From assembly GCA_965243105.1 (NCBI GenBank), contig CBDEUC010000001.1, forward strand, positions 372,001 to 436,000: a stretch of DNA of 64,000 nucleotides, given 5' to 3'. The DNA comes from WLWS01 sp965243105 (GTDB lineage: Bacteria > Pseudomonadota > Gammaproteobacteria > Eutrophobiales > Eutrophobiaceae). Numbering within the stretch: the first letter of the stretch is position 1; each line of letters opens with the position of its first letter. Below the pieces are notes generated by a model. It did not search any database. It was not told the DNA's origin and saw only the letters and a program-made list of their open reading frames with translations. Position numbers and translations under genes: made by a program. Of the stretch, positions 41,801 through 56,800 are shown piece after piece.

Positions 41801-44800
41801 TCTTGGTAATCTACAGATACAAACACAAGGCCTTGGTGCCGTAGGTTCTCTCACACTCATTGATGATATCGGTGGCGCTCCGACGTTTCTTGTTGAAGGC
41901 GATCTAAATTTTGGTTTTCCTGCAGGCACAATTATTACTGGCGATACGATTCTTGACACCAATGCCGACAACCTGGGTGCATCAGGTCAGTTCAATATTC
42001 AAAATGACCCTTTCTCTGCTAACGCTCCAGGCTTTAGCGTCACCGTGGATACCAGCAGCCTTGATGGTGCTGGTGGTTTTATTCGTTTTGGTGGTGCGGA
42101 TAACAGCGCTGGTGATTTTCTCAGTAACCTGATTGTTGATAGTAGAGGCGCAACATCCGACGGTACAATCGTGGGATCTGGTTCAACTTTTGCGGTGGAT
42201 GGCGGCGCAACCGCCTCGATTGTCATCGCCGGTAGCTTTGAACTGGGTACCGACGTGACCTTCGATACTAACGCTACTGCAAGTACGGACGCTGGTTTTG
42301 TCGATCTCAGCAATGCCACCATCAGTGTCGATGACACATTTACTTCAGGCCCCAAGGATCTCATTATCGACACCTCGGCCACCTCCGGTGCTTCCCAGGC
42401 CGGTGGTGCTGTCATGCTTGGCGCATTTAATGACGCAGGCGGTTTCTTTGTTAACGATCTGAGTATTGATACTTCTGAGGCAGGAGCAGGTGCCGCCGGT
42501 GATCTTCATCTTGCTGGTGATATTTTTCTTGATGATGATGCGGCGGGAGGCGGAACCGCGCCGGTCTTCACGCTTACCGGTGTTCAACAGGTCATCCTTG
42601 ATAACAGTGTCACTATCGACACCGAGCAGGGTGACGATGCGGATGCCGGGGGCATTGCTCTCGCGGGCGACACGGTTTCCGCAGCAGTAGCCGGCGCAGG
42701 CCTTGTCATAGACACTTCGTCAATCAGCAACAATGGTGCCTCAGTATCGCTGGGTGAATTTAATGCCACTGCCGGTTTTTCCGTCGATAGCCTGGACGTG
42801 ATCGCCACCGGTGGTGCGGCGAATATTTCGATTGATCCCGGCGCCGGGCTGGTGGTGGAAAATAACATTGACCTGGAAGCGGCCACGGACATTTACCTCG
42901 ATGATGGTGCCCTGGCGACGAACAGTGGCGATATTTTCCTCGATGCCGGGCAGGATATCCTTGATAACGATGGCGGTACCAATGTCAGCCTGACCCCGGG
43001 CAGCGGTAAGCTGGACCTCACAGCGGGTAGAAATATTGGCGCTACCGGTGCGGGCCACATTGATATTGCTGCAGGCGTGACCGACCTGACCCTTGAAGCG
43101 GGCGGCAGTTTTTTTGTCAACGGTGCAACGACCGCGTTGAGTAGCCTCACCACCATCGTTGATGCTGGCAACGCTGCGGCGACGGACACCTACTCACTCA
43201 CGGGTTTTGCCAACAGTGTTGGCACCTTCCTGACAGACAGCACCAATGACCTGCTTGTCAGTGGCCTGGTCAGCGGTACAGCGCTGAATGTCACCGTTGC
43301 CGAACTCACCGGCGACATCATACTGGGTGATGACTCCACGGCGGCGGCGGTTGATGTAAGTGCGTCTGGTGGTGACGTGAGTATTATTGCTATTGCGGGT
43401 AGCATTTTCGACCAGGACGATTCCACTGCCGATAACTCACCGGCGAAAGCGAACATTTTTACCCTTGATCCCAATGTGGTTTCCCTCAGTGCCGGCCAGG
43501 GTGGTATTGGCACCAGTGGTGGCGCGCATGAGGACATCGATGTTGATGGTACCGATAATCTATCCATCACGAGCCTGGTTACAGCCAACGTCGAACAGAC
43601 TGGCGGTGATGGCACCGTAGACCTGCTTTCGTTCAACGTGGACCCGGTCAATGGCACCGTCGACATTAACTTTACCGGCAACAGCGGAGACCTGGTCATC
43701 GACATCGATGAGAGCGCTGGTGCTGGAATAACCACGGTCAACACTGTAACAAACGATTTTATCGGTGGCGGCGCCCCTGCCACTGATTTTGAATTTTCAT
43801 TGTTCAGCATCACTGGCGATATTCGGGTGCTGACAGGTGCTATTCTCGACCTGGATTCGGGTGGTGATGGTGGTGCGGATGTCACCCTGTCTACAGATGG
43901 TGGATCCATCACGCTTGAAGATAATGCCATCGATGCCGGTGGCAGTAATGTGACCATCTTTGGCGATACCTTTGTCACCCTTGGAGACGCCGCGATTACA
44001 ACGGATGGTGCTGGCACTGTCACGGTGGTTGCTGATGGCGGTGCGATTAACGAAGGCACGAACAACACAAACAATAACATCATTGCCGATGGTGCAATCT
44101 TTTTACAGGGTGCCGGCATCGGCACAACGAGTGCGTTGGACGTCACTCACAATGGTGGAGGTGCGGTTAATCTCAACCTGAACCGTGAAAACGCCGGAGA
44201 TTTTAATATCAACTCCACCGGTGCAACCACGCTCAATAGTTTTAACAGTAGCGCTACGGGCTCAACCACCATAAGCGCCAACAGTCCCATCACCGTGGCC
44301 GTGGATTTGATCCAGGCCGGCGACATCACCCTGCATGCGACAGAAGATGCAGGGACTGCCGCCGGCGATGATCTCACCGTGAATGCTGGTATTACAGTTC
44401 GTTCAACGGCCGGTGACGTTATTCTTAGAGCCGGTGACCAGATCGATCTTCTTGCTGGGGCCGCTGTGGATACCACAGGCGGTCTTGGTACTGTCGAACT
44501 CAGCTCCAACTTCGGCGATAACGATATTGGCACAATAGGTGTCGCAGCTTCTGATATCAGTCTTGCTGATAATGTCACCATTACCTCGGCCGCACTGGCC
44601 GCGGATGCTGTGACCTTCAGTTCACCGGATCTCGTGATTGATACCACCGGCGGTACTGACATCTCAGCGACGGGTCTAGGGGGTGGGGTTCGCCTGTTTA
44701 CCGACGATGGCACCACTGACATTTACATCGGAAATACATCTGGAGCAGCTGATTTTGAAGTGACCGATGCTGAGCTGGCACTGATTAGTGATCTTGATGT

Positions 44801-47800
44801 GCTGACCATTGGTCAGAGTGGAACGCAATCCGGAACCGTCACCATAGAAACGGTCCTTTCTCCTGTTACTGATGCTGCCATCATTGTGAATGCCGATTCC
44901 GGCGCTGGCGGCATTGTTCTTGACGATGGTGCGGGTGCAACGACGAATGCGCTGGCAACAGGCGGCAGCGGTGATGTCACCCTGAATGCGGGTACAGGCG
45001 GCATCACTGCTGTGGAAGCGACCAGCAACGATGATGCTGAGATCATCACGGCTGGCACGGTTACCCTAAATAGTGATGGCGTGGTGGGTTCAAGCACCAA
45101 CCGCATTGAATTTGTCGCTGGCCAGACTGATGTCAACGTTGCCACCACGGGAGCCGGTGACAATGTATTCCTCAACGGCATCGGCGACCTGACCCTTGGC
45201 ACGCTTACAACGGTCGACGGTAATATTGATGTGATTACCGACGCCGGCGGTTTTATCCTGGAACTCCAGGGCAATATCAGTTCCTCCGGCGGGAACATTG
45301 TCCTTGCGGCTTCGGATGACGTGCAGAGTTTCTCTGCCGTTACTGTGAACAGCGGTGCCGGCACACTCACTGTTGAGGCAGACAGTGACGCTGACGGGGC
45401 CGGCATACTTGACTGGCAGGGCACGCTGTTGACCAGTGCCAATACCACCGCCAGTGCAGTAACGCTGATTGCCAGCGATATAAATCTAATCGGTGCGGTT
45501 AGCGCCACCGGTGGCACCAGCGCAACCATAAACATTCATAATGCGGATGCGACTGCGACCATGGACATCGGCGGTGCCGGTGGTGCCACGGGTATCAACC
45601 TGGGTGATGCTGAACTGGCCAGCCTGACTGACTACGTCACCCTGGTCATCGGTGAAAGCGGTGTGCAGAGTGGTAGCATAGAGATCGTGACGGTGACCAA
45701 TCCTGTCACCGCCGGCAACCTGGAAATTAACACCACCGGTAGCATCACGCTCAACGATGAAGATAGCAGCACTGCCCTGGATGCGGGTAGCGGCAACCTG
45801 GCTTTAAACGCAAGCGCGGGCAGCATCCTTGCGAGCAATGGTGGCAATGACACCAATGGTATCGCGGAAATCGCTACCACAGGTGCATCGGTCTCTCTTA
45901 ACGCATCTCAGGCAATCGGTTCACTGACTGACACGCTTGAGTTCGCCGATAACGCAAGCAGCACACAACAGGTCGTCAGCGTCACCGGCTCACCAACTTT
46001 TAGCGTTTACCTCAATGGCCTGGGTACCCTGACCCTGGCCGACGTATTATCCGGTAGTGACTTGACCGTCAATACCGCGAACACTTTAAATCTTACCGAC
46101 ACAATTAGTATCATCGGTGCAAATGATGTCTATATCACCACAAGTGCGGGTGGGGTGAACCAGTCTGCCGGTGGCATTATTGCCGACAGTTTGGGAGTTG
46201 TTGGTACGGGAACTTTTAATTTCGGTGTGGCCAACGACATTAATACCCTGGCTGCCAACGTTACCGGTGCCCTGACATTTACTGAAGCCAATGCGCTCAG
46301 TCTTGATACTGTGGGTGCAGTATCAGATGTTTCCGCGACCACTAACCTGACCCTCAATGCGGGCGGTGCGGTAACCCAGGCGGGCGCTAACGGAGAAATC
46401 TTTGCCAATGGGCTGGAACTACTCGGCGCTGGTCCTTACACGCTGACCCAGGCCGGGAACGATGTTAACCAGTTTGCTGCTAACACTACAGGCAATGTCA
46501 GCTTCCGCGATGCGGACAATTTTGCCATAGGCAGCGTGGGCGCGACCAACGGTATCAACACTACCAATAACGATGTCAGCCTGGAGATTGGCAGTGGTAC
46601 CGTGACCCAGAGCCAGGTCATCGGTGCCGGCAGCGGTGTTGCAGGTCTTGAGCTGCTGGGTGCAGGTAGTTATACGCTAACCAATGTTAGCAACTCGATT
46701 TCTTCACTTGCCGGTAATATCACAGGCGACCTGTCGCTGGTAAATGACGGTGCGCTTTCTATAAATACGGTCAACACCGTGGGTCTGACAGCGAACTCAG
46801 CCACGATCACCGCTAACAGCCCCCTGACTTTCTCACAGGACGTGAATGTTGCCAGCACGTCGACATTCACCGCGGGTAATGACAACACCATGACCGGTGA
46901 CAACGTAACCTTCCAGGATGGGGTGACGGTTACTTTAACTGCGGCAACAAATGAAGCTCTGACCTTCAATGCCGGTGACGGTATTAGTTTTGACACGACA
47001 ACAGTGGACAGCATAGTCACTGCGGGTGGTGGTACTCACCAGGTCAACCTCAATGCTGGTCTTGATGGCACGGGTGGTGGTGATACTGATGAGGGTTCAA
47101 TCACCCAGACCGGAGCCAATGAAGCGGTTGTGACAGACAACCTGGTGATTACTTCAGGCGATGGTGTCGGTGCAGCCGGTACAGCCTTGCAAACTGATGT
47201 TTCAACGCTGGATGTAACAAACGCGACCACCGGTGCGAATGGTGTAATTAATATTACTAACGCCACTGCATTGACAGTCTTAAATGCCACACAAACCACC
47301 GACGCGGATGCCGCTGATATTACCCTGACGGCGACCACCGGCGATATCGAGATTGATACCATCACCACCGGCGGAACCGCCGGCGACGTGACGCTCAACG
47401 CGGTAGCTGGTTCCATTACCGATGCTGACACAAACAGCACCATCACTGCCGATGATCTCATCATGGATGCGACGGGCGCGATTGGTGTTATCACCACAAA
47501 CCGCATTAATACCACTGCGAACACCATTTCCGCCCAAACTTCTGCTGCCGGTGATATTGCCATCAATGATTCCAGTGCCGTGCAGTTTGGTGACAGTGGC
47601 GGCATTGGTGATATCAGCACATTTGATGGCGCTATTGAACTCATTTCAAATGGTACGGCGACGGTCGAAGTTGTGACCGCCGGTGATAATGGCGCTGATG
47701 AAACCCATGACGTATCGATTACTTCGACGACCGGCAGCATTCTTTTAGGTAACGGCGCAGGTTCCGGGGCAATCACATCCGATAACGACGTGACGCTTTC

Positions 47801-50800
47801 CGCAACAGCCGGCGCGGTGAGCGATAACACCGGTGGAGCAAACCTCATCGTTGCAAATACCGGCACGGGATTACTGACGATTTCATCAGATACTGGTATC
47901 GGTAGCGGTAACGCCATTGAAACCAATGTCACCACGGTTAACCTCACCAATACCACCAGTGGTGCTGTCGAGATTGCTAACGCCACCGCGCTGACGGTGC
48001 AGTCTCTTAGCCAGGCGGCCGGGGCAGGGGACGTGAATGTCAGTAGCACCACCGGGGATATTGTCATTGATAACGGTGGTATCACCGCTAATGATAATAA
48101 TGTGCTCGTTACCGCAACCGCCGGGGGCATTGATGACACATCTGTAGATAACACTGCACAAATTACAACCACGGGAAGTGTCAGTCTTACGGCGTCTACT
48201 TCCATTGGTGCTACCGATGCGGTGGATGTGGCCAGCACCGGCAACCTTACACTTGATGCAAACGATGACATCAGGGTGAGAGGTGACGGTGGTAGTTTAC
48301 CTGATCTGGCGATCACTCTTGATCCCGCAGGTGCCCCGACAGTTGCCATCACCAACTTCAGCAACCTGACCTCAACCTTTGATACAACAGGCGGCAACCT
48401 TGACCTGACCCTGGATTCCAGCACCGCTGCTAACCTTACTGTTAGCACCGACACCGGCAACATCACGGTCACCAGTTTTGATACCACCGGCGCTGGTAAT
48501 CTTTCTGTAACTTCGACTGCCGGCGATGTCACCATTGCCGATGACGGTATCAATACCGGCTCCGGTGATGTCACCGTGATTGCTGGTATGAATGTACGTG
48601 ATGGCAATATTGCGGTGGATGATGACACCCTTGTAACTGCGGCACTGGCCAACATCGAGACCGATGGCGGCACAGTGACCATCACTGCTAACGGCGGCCG
48701 TATCGGTGACAGCAATGATGATGGCATCGTTGATGCTAACGAAGACATTGACATATTTGATGCCACGCCGGGTGCGACTTTCTCCAACCTGAACGCCACT
48801 TCGTCTCTTGATGTCGTACAAATCCAGAACAATGCCACCGAGTTTGGTGACCTGACGTTCAGTTTTGCACCCGACAGCAACCTCGTTGCTTATTCAATTC
48901 TTGGTAGTGGTGGCGCAGGTTTCACCGCCAGCAACGGCGCGGCAACCAATCCGCTGAACATTACCTTTGACAACAACGGTACAACTGCCAACCTGGATGT
49001 CACCGCAACCGACGGCGATATCGAATTGGCAGCGGGCGCAATTACCAATATCGGTTCGGGCAATGTCACCCTGACGGCAGCAGCAGGTACTATTAATGAA
49101 GCCGTGAATGATGATGCGGGTGTAATAAATACCGAGATCGATACTGACGGCATCATTACCCTCAACGCGCAGGATGGTATCGGCACAGGCAGCGCCCTGG
49201 ATGTATCGGAGGGAGCGGGTGCAGCGGGTTTCAACCTGGTTATCAACAATACCACGAGCGGTAATATCAATGTACGCGGCAACGGTGCGACGACATTGAC
49301 CGGGTTCACCAACACCGGCACGGGAACAACGTCTCTTACGGCCAGTAGTCCGCTAACTATTTCAGTGGATGTGATCCAGGCCGGTGATATCACGCTCACA
49401 GCCCTTGAAGGTAGTGGAGCGGATCTCGACGATCTTACCGTGACTGCCGGGACTACCGTACGCTCAACCGGCACCGGTGCTTTGCAGGGTAGTGTATTAC
49501 TGCAGGCAGGTGACGACATCATCCTCGGCGATGGCGCGACTGTAGAAACTATCTCTGCCGATACCGACAAGACCGTGGTACTGAATGCCGGCGACGACGG
49601 AACCAATGCTGATGATGATAACGATGGCGGTATTACCATTGCTGACAATGTCACCATCAACAACACCAGCAGTACGGCTGTTAACTCGATCACCTTTAAG
49701 TCGATCGACGACATAAATATAGATACAACCGGTGGAACAAGTGTTACAGCCCAGGGAGCGGGTGGTGGTATTCGAATTTATACAGATGGACAGGGCGCAG
49801 CGGCAGATGGTACCCGAACCATTGAAATTGGAGGCGGTACCGCGAACGTCAACCTCACTGACGCCGAGATAGCCCTTTTTACCGATTTCGAAAATTTGAC
49901 CATTGGCGAAAGTGGTGTACAGAGCGCTGATGTCACGCTCACTACTTTTACATCGCCCGTTACCAATGCAACGATTATCGTTAACGCTGACTCCGGCGCA
50001 GGTAGCATCATTCTTGATGACGGTGGGGCAGGTACGGCCATCGACAGTGGTGGCACAGGAGCGATTACCCTGGTTGCTGGCACTGGCGGTATTGATGCGA
50101 CAAATGCTACTTCCGGGACAAATGCCGAGATTGAAACTACCGGCACCATAACCCTGACATCAGGGGGTGCCATAGGCTCTTCAACCAATCGAATTGAATT
50201 TAACGCCCTGCAGAATGATATCAATGTAACCAATGCGCCGGGCGGCGTGTTCTTTAATGGTATCGGCGATCTGAGCCTCGCGACCATCACCACCGGTGGT
50301 GGTGATCTTGATGTTACTGTCGCGGCAGGTGCCAACAGCCTGACTTCAGGCGGCGTGGTGACGCTTGGCACCGGTGGTGTAACTTACACCGCCGACGAGA
50401 TTGAAATTACCGCGGCTATGAGCGGCAGCGGTTCTGCTGTTTTTCAAACTGCGACCACATCGCAGGACATAGATATTGCCGGCGCAGGTGGCAGTGGTGC
50501 ACTTGATTTGACAGCAGCTGAATTGAGCAACCTGGCAAATGGTTTCTCTGACATTACAATCGGCAGTGCGACAGGTACCGGTGCGATTACGGTTGCTGCC
50601 GTGTCTTTCCAGGATCCGATCACCATCGTTTCCGGCGCCGGTGCAGGTTCAATCACCACCTCGGGGCAGATTACGGGCACAGACGACTCGTCTGTCACCC
50701 TGAATAGCGGTAGTGGCGGTATCGACCTGGGTGCCAACATTGACACCACGGCCGCCACCAGTAGTGGTGGCATCACACTTTCAGACGCTGCCGTGCTTTC

Positions 50801-53800
50801 CGCAGACGTTATCCTCACCACGGGATCGGGCGGTGCAATTTTAACCAACGCCATCAATGCTGATGATGCTTCCGCAGTAGCAACAGATCGCGCACTGACC
50901 CTGACCACAACGGGCACGGTGACAACCGGCGACCTGGGTAATGCGGCTAACGGCGAACTTGAAGGCGGCGTGATTATCAGCGGTTCTACCATCAACCTCG
51001 GCTCAATTACCACATCAGCCAATACCGGTGGCAATGACGGTGGTGATGCAGCCGGTGGTGTCATGGTCACGGGTACCAGCAATGTCACCATTGGTAGTCC
51101 AATCATTGCTATTGGTGACGGTGTAGGAGCAGGGGGGGGCATCACCCTGGATGCAGACAGCGACGGTGACAGTGCGGGCGCGGATACCCTTTCTGTAAAC
51201 AGCATTACCACCAACAGCGGTACGGGCACAGGCGGCAACATATTTCTGAATGATAATGGCACGACACAGGCCGTTATTGATCTCAACGCCGGCCTCACAA
51301 GTACCGGTGGTACATCCGGTGGTAATGTTGTGCTCGGCACCAACACCAACCTGATATCAGACATTGTTATTTCAACTGGTGCTGCGAACGCAGGTAATAT
51401 CACTTTTGACGCTGCGGTTGATGCCGATACTGCTGGTACCGAGTCACTCACTCTGACCGCCGGTACGGGCACAGTAGTGATGACAGGCCTGGTCGGAGCC
51501 ACAAATGCCCTTAACAATTTTCTCGTATCGAGCTCCGATGTCACCACCCTGACTTCCAACGTGCAGGCCAATGATATTGATGTCACGGCTGCCACGGATC
51601 TAAACCTGGCCGCCACGACATACACGGCACTTACCGGTGATGCGGAATTCAGGGGGCCGGTGAATCTCACACAGGCCGGTGGTACGACGACCATCAATAC
51701 CTCGGCGGGTGGTGGCAACATCGTATTTACTGCCACCGTGGATGACGATGCAGCAGGTGACACCAACCTTAGCCTGAACTCTGGCGCTGGCAATGTCGCC
51801 ATTACCGGTGCGACTGGCGGTACCACTGCTATTGGTGGATTCCTGGTAAGCGCATCGGCTCAGGCAGATGTTGCCAGTATCAGCGTTGATGACACCGTGG
51901 GTAACGGCAACATAGCTATCACCAGCGCTGCCATTAATCTCAACGGTCCTGCCTATGACTCAACCGGTTCCGGTTCAATTACCTTTACTGGCCCCACGGT
52001 CCTGACCCAGGCCAATACCGTAATGTCCACAGCTGGCGGTGTTGGTAACGACATCACCTTTACCAGCACGCTTGATGGCACCACGAATTTTGTTGAGGGC
52101 CTGCAGTTGACGGCCGGTGGTGCTTCAATTGATTTTCAAGGCGGTGTGGGTCAGACCGTTGACCTCGGCGATGTTGATATTGTTTCCGCACTGAATGTCA
52201 CCACGGCGGCAGCAGGATTTAATGCGAACACCTTTTTACAGCAGGCGGGTACAGGTACCACGACCATTGGTGGCACACTACTCACCGAAGCCGTCGGCGG
52301 CATTGATATCACCAGCGACACCATCACAATTAACGCCCTGCTGGATACGCAGACCGCTGGCAACGCGGGTACTGTTACCCTCAATGCAGATACCAATGCG
52401 CTGACGCTAGATGCCAATGGCGATATCAACAGTGACGGTGCGGTCGACCTGACCGGTGCCGGTGGCATCAGCACTGCCGGCGATGTGACTGCCAGTGATG
52501 CGGCCATTACCTACAACTCGGCCACGACGTTGACGGGTGCCGTGGTGGCCGATGCCGGCAATGGCACTATCACGCTTGACGGCACAGTGGACGGCAACTT
52601 TGACCTGACATTGAATACCACGGGTACCACCGACATTAACGGCATTATTGGCGGCACTACTGAAATCGCCAGCCTCACCACCAATGCCGGCGGCACAACG
52701 GAGATTGGCGCGGATATCAGCGTCAATGCCGGTGGTATAGATATTAACGACAACGTTGATCTTACCGCCTCGGTAGCATTATCAACTATTGCCACAGGCG
52801 GTATCGATTTTGCCGGCACCGTGGATGGTGCCTTCAACCTTACCCTGGACGATGACGGAGCCGGAACCGTGTTCACCGGAGCAGTGGGGGGCACGACACC
52901 CATTGGTACAGGCACCGGTGCAGCAATTACGATCAATTCCTCTGCTTCGACCGAATTTGTCAGCACCGTAGATACCGCTTCAGGCATTGTCCAGGCGGTA
53001 GCAGCGGGTGATGTGACTTTTCGTCAGGACGCGACAATAGGTGCCGGTGACACAGGTAGCACCTTTAATGAGAATGTCGTGCTGGATGGTTTGATCTTTA
53101 GCGCAGACAACACGGTAGCTTTTGGTACCGCAGCAACTGATACGGTAACACTGTCCGGTGGCGACGTGACACTCACGACAACGGGAGCCGGGGACACACT
53201 GACGGTCAACTCAATTGTGGATGGTGGTGTCGACCTCATTCTAAACACGGCAGATGCGGCACAGTTCAATGCTGCGGTGGGTGGCGGTACGTCCATCGGT
53301 GATGGCACTGGCGCGGCGATAACGATCAACTCCACCGGCACGACAGAATTTGTCGGTACCGTAGATACCACTTCAGGCATTGTCCAGGCGGTAGCAGCGG
53401 GTGATGTGACTTTTCGTCAGGACGCGACAATAGGTGCCGGTGACACAGGTAGCACCTTTAATGAGAATATCGTGCTGGATGGTTTGATTTTTAGCGCAGG
53501 TAACACGGTAGTTTTTGGTACCGCAGCAACTGATACGGTAACACTGTCCGGTGGCGACGTGACACTCACGACAACGGGAGCCGGGGACACCCTGACGGTC
53601 AACTCAATTGTGGATGGTGGTGTTGACCTCATTCTAAACACGGCAGATGCGGCACAGTTCAATGCCGCGGTGGGCGGCGGTACGCCCATCGGTGACGCCA
53701 CCGGTGCGGCGATAACGATCAATTCCACCGGCACGACAGAATTTGTCAGCACAGTGCAGACCGATTCTGGTATCGCCCAGGCCGATGGCGCCGGGACGTT

Positions 53801-56800
53801 AACTTTTCGTGATGATGTGACCATCGGTGCTGGTGATACGGACACGACCCTGGACGCTGATGTTGTACTGGATGGCCTGACGCTTGATGCCCAGGGGGCA
53901 GTGACAATCGGTAACGCCGGTGGTGATAGCCTGACAATTTCAACGGCCCTGGTGACCATTGATACAGTCACCAACAACTCTGCAGTGGATATTAATTCTG
54001 CCACTACATTGGGTGCGGATTTAACAGTCAATGCCGGTGCCGGTCAGATCGATGTGGATGGCACGGTAAATGGTGCCAACGATTTAATTCTTAACACAAC
54101 AGGTGATGTCAATACCACGGCAATCATCGGTGGTACTACTCCCTTGCTGAGCGTTGATATAGACGGCGCCACCGTAAGTGTTTTTGACATCAATACAAGC
54201 GGTGGCAATATCGATGTTAACGGTACCACGCTAGTTAACCTGGATGGTGGTAACTACATCACCACTGCCTCCGGTGACATAATTTTTACCGGTGACGTGG
54301 TACTGAACCAGGCGGGTGGCACGATCAACGTGACCACGGCTCAAAGCGGTGCAGATGATGTCACTTTCAACGATAATATAGACGACGATTCAACCGGCGA
54401 CACCATCCTTAGCGTGACTGGCGACACGGTTACCTTCGGCGTCGATGCCGGTGGTACTGAGGATGTCGGTGGTACCACTCCCATAGGTGGACTTGTTGTT
54501 GTTTCAAGCGGCACCACCAGTTTCAATGACAGCATCTTCACTGATGGCAGCGGTGGTGCTGGTAACGGTGATGTTGACCTTACTGCTGTCACCACGCTCA
54601 ATTTTGCTGATAGTAATACGCGTACTATTGATACAGACGCGACTGGCGGTGGTACTGCAGGGTCGGTGACCTTTGGCTCTGCAATCAATGATGGCAATGT
54701 TGACCTGGTGATCGATACCACGTCGGCAGCTGGCACAGATAATTTTGTGACCTTTGCAGCAGGTACCTCGGTGACCAGCCTGCAATCCCTCGATATCAAT
54801 GCAGGTGCAGTCAATGTGCCGGGAACTGTGACTACGACCGGCACCGGTACGGTTACTATCACTAACTCGGCATTACTTGATATTGCCGTGGCTGCTGATT
54901 TCAACCTGACCGGTGCCTTTACACAGGATGGCGCGGGTGCCGTAGAAACGGCTGGTAACATTACTACCACCGACGATGCGATTTCCTTCATGGGTGCGGT
55001 GACACAAACCGATGACCATGCCGTGGCCTACAACACCGGCGCAGGCGCAGGCGACGTCACATTCATGAGTACCCTCGACGGTGAAGGCACAGACTTCACA
55101 GAAAACGTCACGATTACTGCCGGCGGTGGCAGCGTGGACTTTCAAGCTGGGGTAGGCCAGAGCGTTGACCTTGGTGATGTAGACATTGTCTCTGCATTGA
55201 ATGTCACCACGGCTGCAGCAGGTTTTAATGCGAACACCTTCAGGCAGCAGGCCGGTACCGGTACCACCACGGTAAACGGTGCAATGCTGGCAAATGCAGC
55301 AGGTGGCATCGATATCACCAGTGATACGATCACGATAAATGCCCTGCTGGATACGGCAACGGCGGCAGCAGGCGGCACGGTGACCCTGAATGCAGACACC
55401 AATGCGCTGACGCTGGATGCCAATGGCGATATCAACAGTGACGGTGCGGTCGACCTGACCGGTGTAGGTGGCATTTCCACCGCCGGTGATGTGACCACCA
55501 CCAACGATGCTGTGACCTACAACAGCGCTACGACCCTGACCGGTAACATTCTCATCAATACCGGCGCCGGTGCAGGTACGGTGACCTTTGCCAACACCCT
55601 GGAAGGTACAACGAATGACACGGAGACCCTGGGTATCACGGCGGGTACTGGTGCCATCGATTTTGATAACACGGTGGGTGCGGCAACCTCGCTGGGTGCC
55701 ATCACCATCACCAGTGCGGGTAACACGACAGCGGATAACACGATTGATGCCGCAAGTGTGACGCAGGTGGCAGGCTCCGGCACCACGCAGTTTGACGGTG
55801 CGGTCACGGCAACCGTGGGTAACATTGATGTTACTTCTGACACTATTAATGTGAATGCCCTGCTGGATACGGCAACGGCGGCAGCAGGCGGCACGGTGAC
55901 CCTGAATGCAGACACCAATGCGCTGACGCTGGATGCCAATGGCGATATCAACAGTGACGGTGCGGTCGACCTGACCGGTGTAGGTGGCATTTCCACCGCC
56001 GGTGATGTGACCACCACCAACGATGCTGTGACCTACAACAGCGCTACGACCCTGACCGGTAACATTCTCATCAATACCGGCGCCGGTGCAGGTACGGTGA
56101 CCTTTGCCAACACCCTGGAAGGTACAACGAATGACACGGAGACCCTGGGTATCACGGCGGGTACTGGTGCCATCGATTTTGATAACACGGTGGGTGCGGC
56201 AACCTCGCTGGGTGCCATCACCATCACCAGTGCGGGTAACACGACAGCGGATAACACGATTGATGCCGCAAGTGTGACGCAGGTGGCAGGCTCCGGCACC
56301 ACGCAGTTTGACGGTGCGGTCACGGCAACCGTGGGTAACATTGATGTTACTTCTGACACTATTAATGTGAATGCCCTGCTGGATACGGCAACGGCGGCAG
56401 CAGGCGGCACGGTGACCCTGAATGCAGACACCAATGCGCTGACGCTGGATGCCAATGGCGATATCAACAGTGACGGTGCGGTCGACCTGACCGGTGTAGG
56501 TGGCATTTCCACCGCCGGTGATGTGACCACCACCAACGATGCTGTGACCTACAACAGCGCTACGACCCTGACCGGTAACATTCTCATCAATACCGGCGCC
56601 GGTGCAGGTACGGTGACCTTTGCCAACACCCTGGAAGGTACAACGAATGACACGGAGACCCTGGGTATCACGGCGGGTACTGGTGCCATCGATTTTGATA
56701 ACACGGTGGGTGCGGCAACCTCGCTGGGTGCCATCACCATCACCAGTGCGGGTGCAACCACGGCGGATAATACCATTGACGCGGCCAGCCTTGCGCAAAC

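Noticed and set aside
52981..56753. CRISPR-like array
   Set aside because: The repeats are 393-516 bp, in frame, contiguous and without unique spacers; they are coding modules.
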